The notes under the pieces were generated by a model, which had not been told where the DNA came from, did not search any database, and saw nothing but the letters and a program-made list of their open reading frames with translations. A stretch of DNA of 64,000 bases, taken from assembly GCF_034424375.1 (NCBI RefSeq), contig NZ_CP139965.1:3348001-3412000 (forward strand), in the 5' to 3' direction. The first letter of the stretch is position 1, and every line of letters starts with the position of its first letter. A program made the position numbers and the translations under genes. This DNA is from Paraburkholderia kururiensis. Its GTDB lineage: Bacteria; Pseudomonadota; Gammaproteobacteria; Burkholderiales; Burkholderiaceae. Shown here piece by piece: positions 25,061 to 34,691 of this stretch.

Positions 25061-26308
25061 TTACTTCGTCTTGGCCGCCTTCGCGAGCGCTTCCACCGCG
25101 CTCTTCGAGTCTTGCGACGAGTTCATGAACTTCGTCACGACGTCGGTGATGGCGCCTGCCGTGGCATCCGGTTGAGCCATGCCGTGCGCCAGCGACGGCA
25201 CGTAGCCGCCCGACTTGATCGCCGTCTGCTCATCCGCGTAGGACTTCTTCGCGCAGTCGTCGAACTTGGCCATGGAAACGCCAAGGCGCACCGGGATGGA
25301 GCCCTTGTAGAGGCTGAACTGCTCCTGGAACGCCGGGCTCATGATGGTCTTCGCGAGCGCGAGCTGGCCCGGCGTTGCGGCGCTTTGGCCCTTCTGCTGG
25401 AAGAACACGAACGAGTCGACGTTGAACGTGTAGGCCTTCTCCGTGCCCGGCACCGCGGCGCAGATGTAGTCGCTACCCGGCTTCTTGTTCGCGTTCGCGA
25501 ACTCGCCCTTCGCCCAGTCGCCCATGAACTGCATGCCGGCCTTGCCGTTGATGACCATGGCCGTGGCGAGGTTCCAGTCGCGGCCCGTGCGGCCGCTATC
25601 GAAGTAACCCTGAATCTTGCGCACCGTATCGAACACCTGGAGCATCTTGTCCGAGGTCAGCGTCTTCTGGTCGAGGTCGACCAGCGCCTTCTTGTAGAAG
25701 TCCGCGCCCTGCGAGAGAACCACATCTTCCCACAGCGTCAGGTCTTGCCAGGGCTGGCCGCCCATCGCGATCGGCATGATGCCCGCGGCCTTCATCTTGT
25801 CGGCAACGGCGAAGAATTCCGGCCACGTGGTCGGCACCTTGCCGCCCACCTTGTCGAGCGCAGCCTTGTTGATGTACAGCCAGTTGACGCGGTGCACCGA
25901 GAACGGCGCGGCAACGTAGTGGCCGTCCGCGTGCATGATCTTGTCGATTTCAGGCGGCAGGTTCTTCTTCCAGTCCGTTGCGGCCGAATCGATGTTCACG
26001 AGCACGCCCTGCTGCGCCCATTCCTGGATCAGCGGGCCCTTGATCTGCGCCGCGCTCGGCGCGTTGCCCGAGATCACCTGCGTCTTGAGTGCCGTCATGG
26101 CCGCCGCGCCCGCGCCGCCCGCAACCGCAAAGTCCTTCCAGGTGTAGCCCTGCTTCTGCATGTCGTCCTTGAGGACGCCGACCGCCTTCGATTCGCCGCC
26201 CGAGGTCCACCAGTGCAGCACTTCGAGAGACTCGGCCGCCTGCACCGCCGACACGCCACACATCAGACCTGCGGCGCACAGGGCGCCCATGATCGCACGG
26301 AATTTCAT
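25061..26308 (-). CDS. gtsA: sugar ABC transporter substrate-binding protein (glucose/mannose, GtsA-like)
   Basis: A 415-residue periplasmic binding protein. The signal peptide MKFRAIMGALCAAGLMCGV ends near AVQAAES. The mature start SLEVLHWWTSGGESKAV is characteristic of the glucose/mannose binding proteins beside zwf in pseudomonads and Burkholderia. It is the first gene of the transport operon and is divergent from zwf. The 516-bp intergenic region should hold its promoter; I see no clear -35/-10 on this side. Confidence 0.9.
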   Translation of the reverse strand: MKFRAIMGALCAAGLMCGVSAVQAAESLEVLHWWTSGGESKAVGVLKDDMQKQGYTWKDFAVAGGAGAAAMTALKTQVISGNAPSAAQIKGPLIQEWAQQGVLVNIDSAATDWKKNLPPEIDKIMHADGHYVAAPFSVHRVNWLYINKAALDKVGGKVPTTWPEFFAVADKMKAAGIMPIAMGGQPWQDLTLWEDVVLSQGADFYKKALVDLDQKTLTSDKMLQVFDTVRKIQGYFDSGRTGRDWNLATAMVINGKAGMQFMGDWAKGEFANANKKPGSDYICAAVPGTEKAYTFNVDSFVFFQQKGQSAATPGQLALAKTIMSPAFQEQFSLYKGSIPVRLGVSMAKFDDCAKKSYADEQTAIKSGGYVPSLAHGMAQPDATAGAITDVVTKFMNSSQDSKSAVEALAKAAKTK

Positions 26309-26725
26309 TGCTTATCTCCTCCAGACACCTGAACAAAAAACGATGAGCCCCTGATGTCGCCAGGGTGCGATGGTTGGTTCAAACAGGCAAAACACTGGGC
26401 GGTCGGGCGTCGGTGCTGACCTGCGGATGCAGGGCCGCGTGCCGGTGTCCGGCCGCGGGACGCTCAAGAGATGAGTGGTTCGGAATGCAACTGACTGTCT
26501 CCTCTTCTGGTTTTCGCCAGCACCGGGTACGTTGCCCGATCCGGTGGCTGGCCCGAGGTACCGCGTGCGTCACACGGAGCGATCCTTGCTGCACGGCGGC
26601 CCGGCAGGCGAGCCATACAATGCGCGAGTGCGTTGTCCGTTAACATGCAGGAACGTTCCGCTCCTTCGGGAAAACACGTACACCGCAGGCGGCGCACGGC
26701 TTTTTTATCGAATGAGCGTTACCTC

Positions 26726-26753
26726 TTGATTTGGATTGTAGTTAAACTACAAT
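26726..26753 (+). promoter_or_regulatory. zwf promoter with HexR-type operator
   Basis: A -35-like TTGATT (26726-26731) and a -10-like TACAAT (26748-26753) are spaced by 16 bp. The perfect 17-bp palindrome TTGTAGTTAAACTACAA (26736-26752) overlaps the -10. It fits the TTGT-N9-ACAA pattern known for HexR, the RpiR-family regulator of glucose genes in gammaproteobacteria. The likely binder is the RpiR domain fused to glucokinase two genes downstream. The rest of 26309-26725 shows no gene. Confidence 0.75.
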
Positions 26754-26824
26754 TCAGTGTCAAAAAAAACTTTATCGGACTACGGCCGCGTCTGACGGCC
26801 CTCAAGGACTGGCGACGGAGACTC

Positions 26825-28285
26825 ATGCAAACCGATTCAAGCTTCACCTTCGTGCTGTTCGGCGGCACCGGCGACCTGTCGATGCGCAAGATCCTGCCGG
26901 CCCTCTATGAAGCCCATCGCGCGGGTCTGCTCGCCGAAACCGGCAAGATCGTCGCGGTCGCACGTCACGAGGACAATCGCGACGCCTACCTCGCCTGGGT
27001 CAACGAGCACGTGAAGCCCCATGTCTCGAAGAACGGGCTGGACGAGGCAGCGTGGACCAGCTTTCTCGAGCGTGTCCTCTACGTGAAGCTCGACCTGTCG
27101 CGTCCCGAAGACTTCGGCGTGCTGCGCGACGCGGTGGGCACGCTGCCCGGCATCCGCGTGTTCTATCTCGCCACGGGCCCGTCGCTCTTCGTGCCGATCT
27201 GCCGCGCGCTCGCCTCGGTGGGGCTCAACGAGAACGCGCGCATCGTGCTCGAAAAACCGCTCGGCTACGACCTGCGTTCGTCGAACGCGATCAACGACGC
27301 GGTGGGCGAGATCTTCGCCGAAGGCCAGATCTACCGGATCGACCATTACCTCGGCAAGGAACCGGTTCAGAACCTGCTCGCGCTGCGCTTCGGCAACGCG
27401 CTCTTCGAGCCGCTGTGGCGCCGCGAATGGGTGGAGAGCATCCAGATCACCATCGCCGAAGAACTGGGCGTGGAAGGCCGCGGCGATTTCTACGACAACA
27501 CCGGCGCGCTACGCGACATGGTGCAGAACCACCTGCTCCAGCTGCTCTCCATCATCGCGATGGAGCCGCCGCATTCCATGGATGCCGATGCCGTACGCGA
27601 CGAGAAGCTGCGCGTGCTGCGCTCGCTCAAGCCCATCGACCCGCGCGACATCAGCAAGGTCGCGGTGCGCGGTCAGTACCATGCGGGCGGTATCCGCGGC
27701 ACGCCGGTACCCGCCTATTCCACCGAAAAGGGCGTGAAGCCCGACAGCACGACGGAAACGTTCGTTGCCCTGAAGGTGGAAATCGAAAACTGGCGCTGGG
27801 CCGGCGTGCCTTTCTTTCTGCGCACCGGCAAACGGCTCGCAGACCGTGTCGCTGAGATCGTCGTGAACTTCCGGCCCGTGCCGCATTCGGCGCTCGGCGC
27901 GACGGCGCTGCGGCCCGGCGCGAACCGGCTCGTCATCCGCCTGCAGCCGAACGAAACGATTCGCCTGTACTGCCTCGCCAAGCAGCCGGGCGAAGGCATG
28001 AATCTCGCCAGCGTCCACCTCGACCTCGCGTTCGACCAGTTCTTCCGCGAAGGCCAGATGGAGGCGTACCAACGTCTGTTGCTCGACGTCATCAGCGGGC
28101 GCCTCGCGCTCTTCGTGCGGCGCGACGAGCAGGAAGCCGCATGGCGCTGGGTCGAGCCGATTCTCGGCGAGTGGGCCAACTCGAACAAGCCGCCGAAGCC
28201 GTACGCGGCGGGCACCTGGGGACCGGCGGCATCGAGCGCGATGCTGGCACAGCACGGCACCTGCTGGCTGGAAGAAGAGAATTGA
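26825..28285 (+). CDS. zwf: glucose-6-phosphate 1-dehydrogenase
   Basis: A 486-residue enzyme that oxidises glucose-6-phosphate to 6-phosphogluconolactone with NADP+. The N-terminal coenzyme motif is LFGGTGDLSMRKILP. The substrate-binding and catalytic signature RIDHYLGKEPVQN lies near residue 170. Length is normal. The start at MQTDSSFTF is used. It is the first gene of zwf-pgl-glk and feeds the Entner-Doudoroff pathway. Confidence 0.96.
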   Translation: MQTDSSFTFVLFGGTGDLSMRKILPALYEAHRAGLLAETGKIVAVARHEDNRDAYLAWVNEHVKPHVSKNGLDEAAWTSFLERVLYVKLDLSRPEDFGVLRDAVGTLPGIRVFYLATGPSLFVPICRALASVGLNENARIVLEKPLGYDLRSSNAINDAVGEIFAEGQIYRIDHYLGKEPVQNLLALRFGNALFEPLWRREWVESIQITIAEELGVEGRGDFYDNTGALRDMVQNHLLQLLSIIAMEPPHSMDADAVRDEKLRVLRSLKPIDPRDISKVAVRGQYHAGGIRGTPVPAYSTEKGVKPDSTTETFVALKVEIENWRWAGVPFFLRTGKRLADRVAEIVVNFRPVPHSALGATALRPGANRLVIRLQPNETIRLYCLAKQPGEGMNLASVHLDLAFDQFFREGQMEAYQRLLLDVISGRLALFVRRDEQEAAWRWVEPILGEWANSNKPPKPYAAGTWGPAASSAMLAQHGTCWLEEEN

Positions 28286-28310
28286 TGAATTCGCGCGGGG
28301 CGACGGCCCT

Positions 28311-28344
28311 CGCGCGGAACGCGTAACCTGCGTCGTTCCGCGCG
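28311..28344 (+). other. intercistronic hairpin between zwf and pgl
   Basis: CGCGCGGAACG (28311-28321) and CGTTCCGCGCG (28334-28344) form an 11-bp perfect stem with a 12-nt loop, midway between zwf and pgl. There is no T-run. It may stabilise the zwf mRNA 3' end or cause partial termination. Confidence 0.5.
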
Positions 28345-28398
28345 GCGGCCGCACAGCATGATCCGCCCCGCACCACAAGAAAGCAGCATGGAGGAGAA

Positions 28399-29103
28399 GT
28401 GATCGAGCTTCACGCTTTCGACGACCCGCGCGTCCAACGCGACGCGCTGGCGAGAGCGGTGGGCGACGCATTACAGGCGTCGCTTGCTGCTCAGGCGGCC
28501 GCGCCCGTGACCGGCGCACGCCACGCAACGCTTGCCGTTTCCGGCGGCACGAGCCCCCGTCCGTTCCTGCAGGACCTCTCGACCCATGCCTTCGACTGGG
28601 AGCACATCGACGTGACGCTCGTGGACGACCGCTGGGTGCCCGAAAGCGACAGCGCGAGCAACGCGCGCCTCGTGCGCGAAACGCTGCTGCAAAACGCGGC
28701 GCAGCACGCGCATTTCCTGCCGCTCGTCGACGTTTCGCAGACGCTCGATGCCCACGTGGCCGCGCTCAACGCCGACGCGCAGCGCAAGCTGCCCGACGTC
28801 GCGGTGCTCGGCATGGGTGAAGACGGCCACACCGCGTCGATCTTCGCGGATGCGCCCGAATGGGACTTCGCGATCTCGACGCCGCGGCCGTTCGTCGCCG
28901 TGCATCCCGGCAACGCGCCGCATGCACGCGTGAGCTGGTCGCTCAGCGCGTTGAAGCAGGTGGATCGACTGTTCCTGCTGATCGCGGGCGAGCGCAAGCT
29001 CGAAGTTCTCCAACAGGCCGCCGCGGCCCCACAAAAAAACGCCATTTCGATGCTGGCGAACGACAAGGGAGTGAGACTCGATGTCTACTGGTGTGCAAAC
29101 TAG
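28399..29103 (+). CDS. pgl: 6-phosphogluconolactonase
   Basis: A 234-residue lactonase of the DevB/SOL family that hydrolyses the zwf product to 6-phosphogluconate. Family motifs are LAVSGGTSPRPFL, VTLVDDRWVPESDSASN and VLGMGEDGHTASIF. The start codon is GTG with a GAGGAG site directly upstream. Its 3' end overlaps the glucokinase start by 23 bp, so the two are translationally coupled. Confidence 0.94.
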   Translation: MIELHAFDDPRVQRDALARAVGDALQASLAAQAAAPVTGARHATLAVSGGTSPRPFLQDLSTHAFDWEHIDVTLVDDRWVPESDSASNARLVRETLLQNAAQHAHFLPLVDVSQTLDAHVAALNADAQRKLPDVAVLGMGEDGHTASIFADAPEWDFAISTPRPFVAVHPGNAPHARVSWSLSALKQVDRLFLLIAGERKLEVLQQAAAAPQKNAISMLANDKGVRLDVYWCAN

Positions 29104-30997
29104 AACAGCCCCCGGCGCGGGCCAGCACGCCGACGGACCGAGGCTGCTCGCCGACATCGGCGGAACCAATGCGCGCTTCGCGCTGGAGACGGGACCGGGC
29201 GACATCTCGCAGGTGATGGTCTACCCGTGCGCCGAATATCCGGGCGTGGCCGAGGTCATCAAGAAATACCTGAAGGACACGAAGATCGGGCGCGTGAACC
29301 ACGCGGCCATCGCGATCGCGAACCCCGTGGACGGCGATCAGGTCCGCATGACCAATCACGACTGGAGCTTCTCGATCGAAGCCACGCGACGCGCGCTCGG
29401 CTTCGACACGCTGCTCGTCGTCAACGACTTCACCGCGCTCGCCATGGCGCTGCCTGGCTTGACCGACGCGCAACGCGTGCAGGTGGGCGGCGGCCAGCGT
29501 CGGCCCAACAGCGTGATCGGCCTGCTCGGGCCGGGCACGGGCCTTGGCGTATCGGGCCTCATTCCCGCCGACGACCGCTGGATCGCGCTCGGCAGCGAAG
29601 GCGGCCACGCGAGCTTCTCGCCGCAGGACGAGCGTGAAGATCTGGTGCTGCAGTTCGCGCGCAAGAAGTGGTCGCACGTCTCGTTCGAACGTGTGGCCGC
29701 GGGGCCCGGCATCGAAGTGATCTACCGGGCGCTCGCCGCGCGCGACAAGAAGCGCGTCGCGGCGTCGCTCGACACCTCGGAAGTCGTCAAGCGCGCGTTG
29801 CAGGGCGACGAGCTTTCGGCCGAAGCCGTGGAGTGCTTCTGCGGCATTCTCGGCACGTTCGCCGGCAACATCGCGATGACGCTCGGGTCGCTGGGCGGCA
29901 TCTACATCGGCGGCGGCGTGGTGCCGCGGCTTGGCGAATTCTTCGCGCGTTCGTCGTTCCGGCAACGCTTCGAGGCCAAGGGCCGTTTCGAGGCTTATCT
30001 CGCCAACATTCCGACCTACGTCATCACCGCCGAGTACCCGGCGTTCCTCGGCGTCTCCGCGATTCTCGCGGAGCAGTTGTCGAATCGCGCGGGCGGCGGC
30101 TCGTCGGCCGTTTTCGAGCGCATCCGCCAGATGCGCGATGCGCTCACGCCCGCCGAACGCCGCGTGGCGGACCTCGCGCTCAATCATCCGCGCTCCATCA
30201 TCAACGATCCGATCGTCGACATCGCGCGCAAGGCCGACGTGAGCCAGCCCACCGTGATCCGCTTCTGCCGTTCGCTCGGCTGCCAGGGGCTCTCGGACTT
30301 CAAGCTCAAGCTCGCCACCGGCCTCACGGGCACGATCCCCGTGAGCCACAGCCAGGTGCACCTGGGCGACACGGCCACGGACTTCGGCGCGAAGGTGCTC
30401 GACAATACCGTCTCGGCGATTCTGCAACTGCGCGAGCACCTGAACTTCGAGCATGTCGAACGCGCCATCGAACTGCTCAACGGCGCACGGCGCATCGAGT
30501 TCTACGGGCTCGGCAATTCGAACATCGTCGCGCAGGACGCGCACTACAAGTTCTTCCGCTTCGGTATCCCGACGATTGCTTACGGCGACCTCTACATGCA
30601 GGCCGCGTCCGCGGCGCTGCTCGGCAAGGGCGACGTGATCGTGGCGGTGTCGAAGTCGGGCCGCGCGCCGGAACTGCTGCGCGTGCTCGAAGTGGCGATG
30701 CAGGCCGGCGCGAAGGTCATCGCGATCACCTCGAGCAACACGCCGCTCGCCAAGCGCGCGACGGTGGCGCTCGAAACCGATCACATCGAGATGCGCGAGT
30801 CGCAGCTTTCGATGATCTCGCGCATCCTGCACCTGCTCATGATCGACGTCCTCGCGGTGGGCGTGGCCATTCGCCGTGCGGCACCGGACGCCGAGGTAAG
30901 CGAGGCGGTGGCGAGAGCCCGCGAAAGCGCCGACGACGATGCGAGCGCGGTGCTCGACTGGCTGAGCCACGGCGCGGCGTACTCGGCGAAGGACTAG
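29081..30997 (+). CDS. glk: bifunctional glucokinase / RpiR-family (HexR-like) transcriptional regulator
   Basis: A 638-residue fusion. Residues about 20-335 are a ROK-unrelated bacterial glucokinase with LLADIGGTNARFAL, GLLGPGTGLGVSGL and GSEGGHASF. From about 345 an RpiR-type HTH follows (PAERRVADLALNHPR, then SQPTVIRFCRSLGC near 386). An SIS sugar-phosphate-binding domain spans about 455-590 (EFYGLGNSNIVAQDAHYKF, VSKSGRAPELL). This fusion is known across Burkholderia. It joins glucose phosphorylation to sensing of pathway sugar-phosphates, probably 2-keto-3-deoxy-6-phosphogluconate as for HexR. Confidence 0.95.
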   Translation: MSTGVQTRTAPGAGQHADGPRLLADIGGTNARFALETGPGDISQVMVYPCAEYPGVAEVIKKYLKDTKIGRVNHAAIAIANPVDGDQVRMTNHDWSFSIEATRRALGFDTLLVVNDFTALAMALPGLTDAQRVQVGGGQRRPNSVIGLLGPGTGLGVSGLIPADDRWIALGSEGGHASFSPQDEREDLVLQFARKKWSHVSFERVAAGPGIEVIYRALAARDKKRVAASLDTSEVVKRALQGDELSAEAVECFCGILGTFAGNIAMTLGSLGGIYIGGGVVPRLGEFFARSSFRQRFEAKGRFEAYLANIPTYVITAEYPAFLGVSAILAEQLSNRAGGGSSAVFERIRQMRDALTPAERRVADLALNHPRSIINDPIVDIARKADVSQPTVIRFCRSLGCQGLSDFKLKLATGLTGTIPVSHSQVHLGDTATDFGAKVLDNTVSAILQLREHLNFEHVERAIELLNGARRIEFYGLGNSNIVAQDAHYKFFRFGIPTIAYGDLYMQAASAALLGKGDVIVAVSKSGRAPELLRVLEVAMQAGAKVIAITSSNTPLAKRATVALETDHIEMRESQLSMISRILHLLMIDVLAVGVAIRRAAPDAEVSEAVARARESADDDASAVLDWLSHGAAYSAKD

Positions 30998-31058
30998 CGA
31001 CAGCGGGCGGCTGGGCGGCTACCGCAGCCGCCCCGGCAGTGAAACGGCGATAAAACGA

Positions 31059-31094
31059 CAAGGGCCGTGATGCGAAGAAGCATCACGGCCCTTG
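31059..31094 (+). terminator. strong intrinsic terminator of zwf-pgl-glk
   Basis: A 15-bp perfect stem (CAAGGGCCGTGATGC, 31059-31073, with its complement at 31080-31094) has a 6-nt loop and is followed by TTTTT. It lies between the glk end and the convergent MFS gene and could work in both directions. Confidence 0.92.
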
Positions 31095-31165
31095 TTTTTG
31101 GTTCGGCCCGCACTTTGGGCTTGCCGCTCCGGCAGGGATTCATGCCCGCTGTGACATCCGCTCTC

Positions 31166-32401
31166 CTATGGCGCCATACGCCCCGTCACCGACTCCGACA
31201 CCGGCCGGTCATGCCAGCGCACGAGCATCAGCCGGCCTGCATAGCAGAGCAAGCCCGCAGCGCCGATCGTGAAGCCCATGCCGGTCGGCGTCGTGTCGTG
31301 CCAGAGCCCGACCACGATGCTCGCCAGCGCGCCGAGCGCGAGTTGCATCGCGCCGAATACCGCCGCAGCGGCACCAGCGTTGTGCGGATAGCGGTGCATC
31401 AGGTCCGTCGCGCAATTGGCGGAGAGCAGCCCCACCACACCCACCACGAAGAACAGTCCCACGACGATCGACCACAAGCCGCCCCACCCTGTCACGCAGA
31501 CGAGCGCAACGAACAACGACGCCGCGCTGCTCACCGTAGCCGCCACGGAGATGATGCGCAGCGACCCGAAGCGCCCCACGAAGCGCGTGTTGAGGAAGTT
31601 GCCGATCATGATGCCGAACACGTTCGCCCCGAAGAAGAAGCCGTAACGCTGCGGCGAGACGTGAAAGTGTTCGATGTAGACGAACGGCGTGGCCGAGATG
31701 TACGTGAACATCGACGCGAACGCCATGCCGCCGCACAGCATGTGCCCCCACACCACGGGGTCGCGCAGCAGCCGGCCATAGGCGGCGAACGACTTCAGCA
31801 CCGCCGGACTCGCGCGCTTTTCGGGCGGCCACGTCTCGGGCACCCGCAGCCACGCCGCGGTGGCGCATAGCGCGCCGAACAGCGTCAGCACGGCGAACAC
31901 CACACGCCAGCCGCCAAGCAGAAGCAACTGGCCGCCGATCAGCGGCGCAAGCAATGGGCCGACCGCGGTCACGATCGCGACCATCGAGAGCACGCGAGCT
32001 GCGTCGGCAGGCTCGTGTGCATCGCGGGCGATGGCGCGCGCCAGCACCGATGCCGCGCCCGCACCGAGCGCCTGGAGAAACCGCACGAACACGAGCGAGC
32101 CCACCGAGAACGAAAACGCGCAGGCCACACTCGACAGCGTAAAGAGCGCGATGCCGCCGAGCAGCACCGGCCGCCGGCCATAGGCATCCGAAACCGGCCC
32201 ATACAGCAGCATGCCGATCGAAAAGCCGGCCATGAAGCTCGTGAGGGTGGACTGGGCCACGCCGGGCGCCACGCCGAACGTTTGCGCGATAGCCGGCAGG
32301 CTCGGGAGATACATGTCGGTAGCGAGCGGCCCGCACGCGGCAAGCGCACCGAGCAGCAGGATCAGCCGGGCATCGGGCCGGCGTCTGACGACGTGAGACA
32401 T
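31166..32401 (-). CDS. multidrug efflux MFS transporter, Bcr/CflA family
   Basis: A 411-residue major facilitator with twelve hydrophobic segments. The first helix carries LGALAACGPLATDMYLPSLPAI, cut here to its core GPLATDMYLPSLP, the Bcr/CflA signature. The loop 2-3 motif is YGPVSDAYGRRPVLL. Members export bicyclomycin, chloramphenicol or other drugs by proton antiport. The start at MSHVVRRRPD is chosen because codons upstream are not part of the family. Confidence 0.88.
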   Translation of the reverse strand: MSHVVRRRPDARLILLLGALAACGPLATDMYLPSLPAIAQTFGVAPGVAQSTLTSFMAGFSIGMLLYGPVSDAYGRRPVLLGGIALFTLSSVACAFSFSVGSLVFVRFLQALGAGAASVLARAIARDAHEPADAARVLSMVAIVTAVGPLLAPLIGGQLLLLGGWRVVFAVLTLFGALCATAAWLRVPETWPPEKRASPAVLKSFAAYGRLLRDPVVWGHMLCGGMAFASMFTYISATPFVYIEHFHVSPQRYGFFFGANVFGIMIGNFLNTRFVGRFGSLRIISVAATVSSAASLFVALVCVTGWGGLWSIVVGLFFVVGVVGLLSANCATDLMHRYPHNAGAAAAVFGAMQLALGALASIVVGLWHDTTPTGMGFTIGAAGLLCYAGRLMLVRWHDRPVSESVTGRMAP

Positions 32402-32570
32402 GGGAATCCGGAAGAATCGGCCCGTTCCCGCAGCGCTACGGCCGCGGTTCAGGCCTTGTGAAAGGCGGAGCAGAGCCGATTGTAACCCGGTGCTTAATGC
32501 GCACGGCGGCTTGCCCGTGCGATGCGTTAAGCTCGCGGTTTCCCTTCTCATCCGCCTGCAGACAGCCAGC

Positions 32571-33056
32571 ATGACCGCCTTCCTGTTGATCTGGAGCCCG
32601 AAGAAGTGGCCGTGGCCCGAACTGCCCGACGTGGCGCGGCGCGTTGCCGCAGGCGAAGCCGTCGCCGACGTCTGGGGATGCGGCTTCGCCCGCGGCATCC
32701 TGCCCGGCGACCGCGTGTTCCTGCATCGCGTGGCGTCGGAGCCGCGCGGCCTGTTCGGCTCGGGCTATGTGACGCGGGCGCCCTACGAAGTGCCCGACGC
32801 CTCGTATAAACGCGGCTACCGGCTCTGCATCGACTTCGTCTACGACTGGCTCGTCGATGCGCACGAGCAGGTGGTGATCGGGCGCGAGGCGCTGCGCGAA
32901 CATCCGTTTTCCGTGCAGACGTGGGATGCGCAGAGTTCGGGCACGACCATCAAGCCGATTGCCGAAGGCGCGCTCGAAAAGCGCTGGGCGGCGCTCACGG
33001 GCAGGCGGCCGGGGCCGGCGTCGCTACCGGCAGGGTCGTTGCCCGGACGCCGTTAG
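32571..33056 (+). CDS. small PUA/EVE-like domain protein of unknown function
   Basis: A 161-residue protein beginning MTAFLLIWSPKKWPWPEL. The pattern WGCGFARGILPGDRVFLHR followed by GLFGSGYVTRAPYE resembles PUA-like (EVE/ASCH) folds, where a W-x-x-G pocket precedes a short beta-barrel. Such folds bind modified bases in DNA or RNA. A C-terminal segment (PFSVQTWDAQSSGTTI) looks like the substrate-pocket loops seen in HNH-associated versions. It is divergent from the MFS gene and 256 bp upstream of hemL. The assignment rests on fold-like pattern only. Confidence 0.55.
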   Translation: MTAFLLIWSPKKWPWPELPDVARRVAAGEAVADVWGCGFARGILPGDRVFLHRVASEPRGLFGSGYVTRAPYEVPDASYKRGYRLCIDFVYDWLVDAHEQVVIGREALREHPFSVQTWDAQSSGTTIKPIAEGALEKRWAALTGRRPGPASLPAGSLPGRR

Positions 33057-33312
33057 CGCGCCCCACGGGCAGCGGCCCGGCTCGCCGCGCGGGAGTCCGG
33101 TACAATTTCGAGGAACGATCGGCCGCGGCGCCCCGCGCGGCAAGGCTCCTGCAGGGCGCATCCGGGTACCGGCAGCAGCGGCTGAGCAGATGGGCGCGCA
33201 AGACAGGCACACAACCGCGCACACGAGACGCCCATCGCCGCGACGACGCCCTTCATTCACGCTCGACGCGCATTTCAACGCTCATTCAACGTCACAGCAG
33301 GTCAGGTCACTC

Positions 33313-34608
33313 ATGTCCAGCACCCAGTCCAGGAATCAGGCTCTCTTCGAACGCGCCCAGCGCACCATTCCGGGCGGCGTCAATTCGCCCGTGCGCGCTT
33401 TCCGTTCCGTGGGCGGCACGCCGCGCTTCATCGAACGCGCGCAAGGCCCGTACTTCTGGGATGCCGACGGCAAACGCTACATCGACTACATCGGCTCGTG
33501 GGGCCCCATGATCGTGGGCCACGTGCATCCCGAGGTGCTCGAAGCGGTGCAGCGCACGCTGGTGAAGGGCTTCTCGTTCGGCGCGCCGACGGAGGCCGAA
33601 ATCGAGATCGCCGAAGTGATCTGCAAGCTCGTGCCTTCGATGGAACAGGTACGCATGGTGTCGAGCGGCACCGAGGCCACGATGAGCGCGCTGCGTCTCG
33701 CGCGCGGCTTTACGAACCGCAGCCGCATCGTGAAGTTCGAGGGCTGCTACCACGGCCACGCGGACAGCCTGCTCGTGAAAGCGGGCTCGGGCTTGCTCAC
33801 GTTCGGCAATCCGACTTCGGCGGGCGTGCCCGTCGACATCGCGAAGCACACCACCGTGCTCGAGTACAACAACGTCGCGGCACTCGAAGAGGCGTTCAAG
33901 GCATTCGGCAACGAGATCGCAGCCGTGATCGTCGAGCCCGTGGCCGGCAACATGAACCTCGTGAAGGCGACGCCGGACTTCCTCAACGCGCTGCGGCGTC
34001 TCACGAACGAGTACGGCAGCGTGCTGATCTTCGACGAAGTGATGTGCGGCTTTCGCGTGGCATTGGGTGGCGCGCAACAACTCTTCGGCATCACGCCGGA
34101 TCTCACGTGCCTCGGCAAGGTGATCGGCGGCGGCATGCCGGCGGCGGCGTTCGGCGGCCGGCGCGACATCATGGCTCACCTTGCGCCGACGGGCGGCGTC
34201 TACCAGGCGGGCACGCTCTCGGGCAATCCGGTTGCAGTGGCGGCAGGCCTGAAGACGCTCGAACTGATCCAGGCGCCGGGCTTCTACGACCGCCTCAGCG
34301 CACAGACCACGCGGCTCGTGCGCGGCCTCGCCGACGCAGCGCGCGAAGCCGGCGTGCCGTTCGCAGCCGATTCGCTCGGCGGCATGTTCGGCCTCTACTT
34401 CACGCAGCACGTGCCCGGAAGCTTCGCCGACGTCACGAAGAGCAACATCGCGCGCTTCAATGCGTTCTTCCACAAGATGCTCGACGCCGGCGTGTACTTC
34501 GCGCCGTCCGCGTACGAGGCGGGCTTCGTGTCGAGCACGCATGGCGACGACGTGATCGACGAGACGATCGGCGCGGCGCGCGGCGCATTTGCCGCGCTCG
34601 TTGCCTGA
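33313..34608 (+). CDS. hemL: glutamate-1-semialdehyde 2,1-aminomutase
   Basis: A 431-residue PLP enzyme that converts glutamate-1-semialdehyde to 5-aminolevulinate in tetrapyrrole synthesis. Motifs are the N-terminal IPGGVNSPVRAF, the GTEATMSALRLAR phosphate-binding region, IFDEVMCGFR, and the PLP lysine in CLGKVIGGGMP near residue 266. Length and start (MSSTQSRNQ) are typical. The 255-bp upstream gap shows no gene. Confidence 0.97.
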   Translation: MSSTQSRNQALFERAQRTIPGGVNSPVRAFRSVGGTPRFIERAQGPYFWDADGKRYIDYIGSWGPMIVGHVHPEVLEAVQRTLVKGFSFGAPTEAEIEIAEVICKLVPSMEQVRMVSSGTEATMSALRLARGFTNRSRIVKFEGCYHGHADSLLVKAGSGLLTFGNPTSAGVPVDIAKHTTVLEYNNVAALEEAFKAFGNEIAAVIVEPVAGNMNLVKATPDFLNALRRLTNEYGSVLIFDEVMCGFRVALGGAQQLFGITPDLTCLGKVIGGGMPAAAFGGRRDIMAHLAPTGGVYQAGTLSGNPVAVAAGLKTLELIQAPGFYDRLSAQTTRLVRGLADAAREAGVPFAADSLGGMFGLYFTQHVPGSFADVTKSNIARFNAFFHKMLDAGVYFAPSAYEAGFVSSTHGDDVIDETIGAARGAFAALVA

Positions 34609-34691
34609 TCGACGCTTGATCGTCGCTTGATCCGGCGGCCTCGCCGTCGTGCCTCACCGCCCTTATTGAACGCTGCGGAGAAACCCAGCCG

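Noticed and set aside
34609..34691. FMN riboswitch before ribD
   Set aside because: The gap is only 83 bp and has none of the conserved RFN elements.
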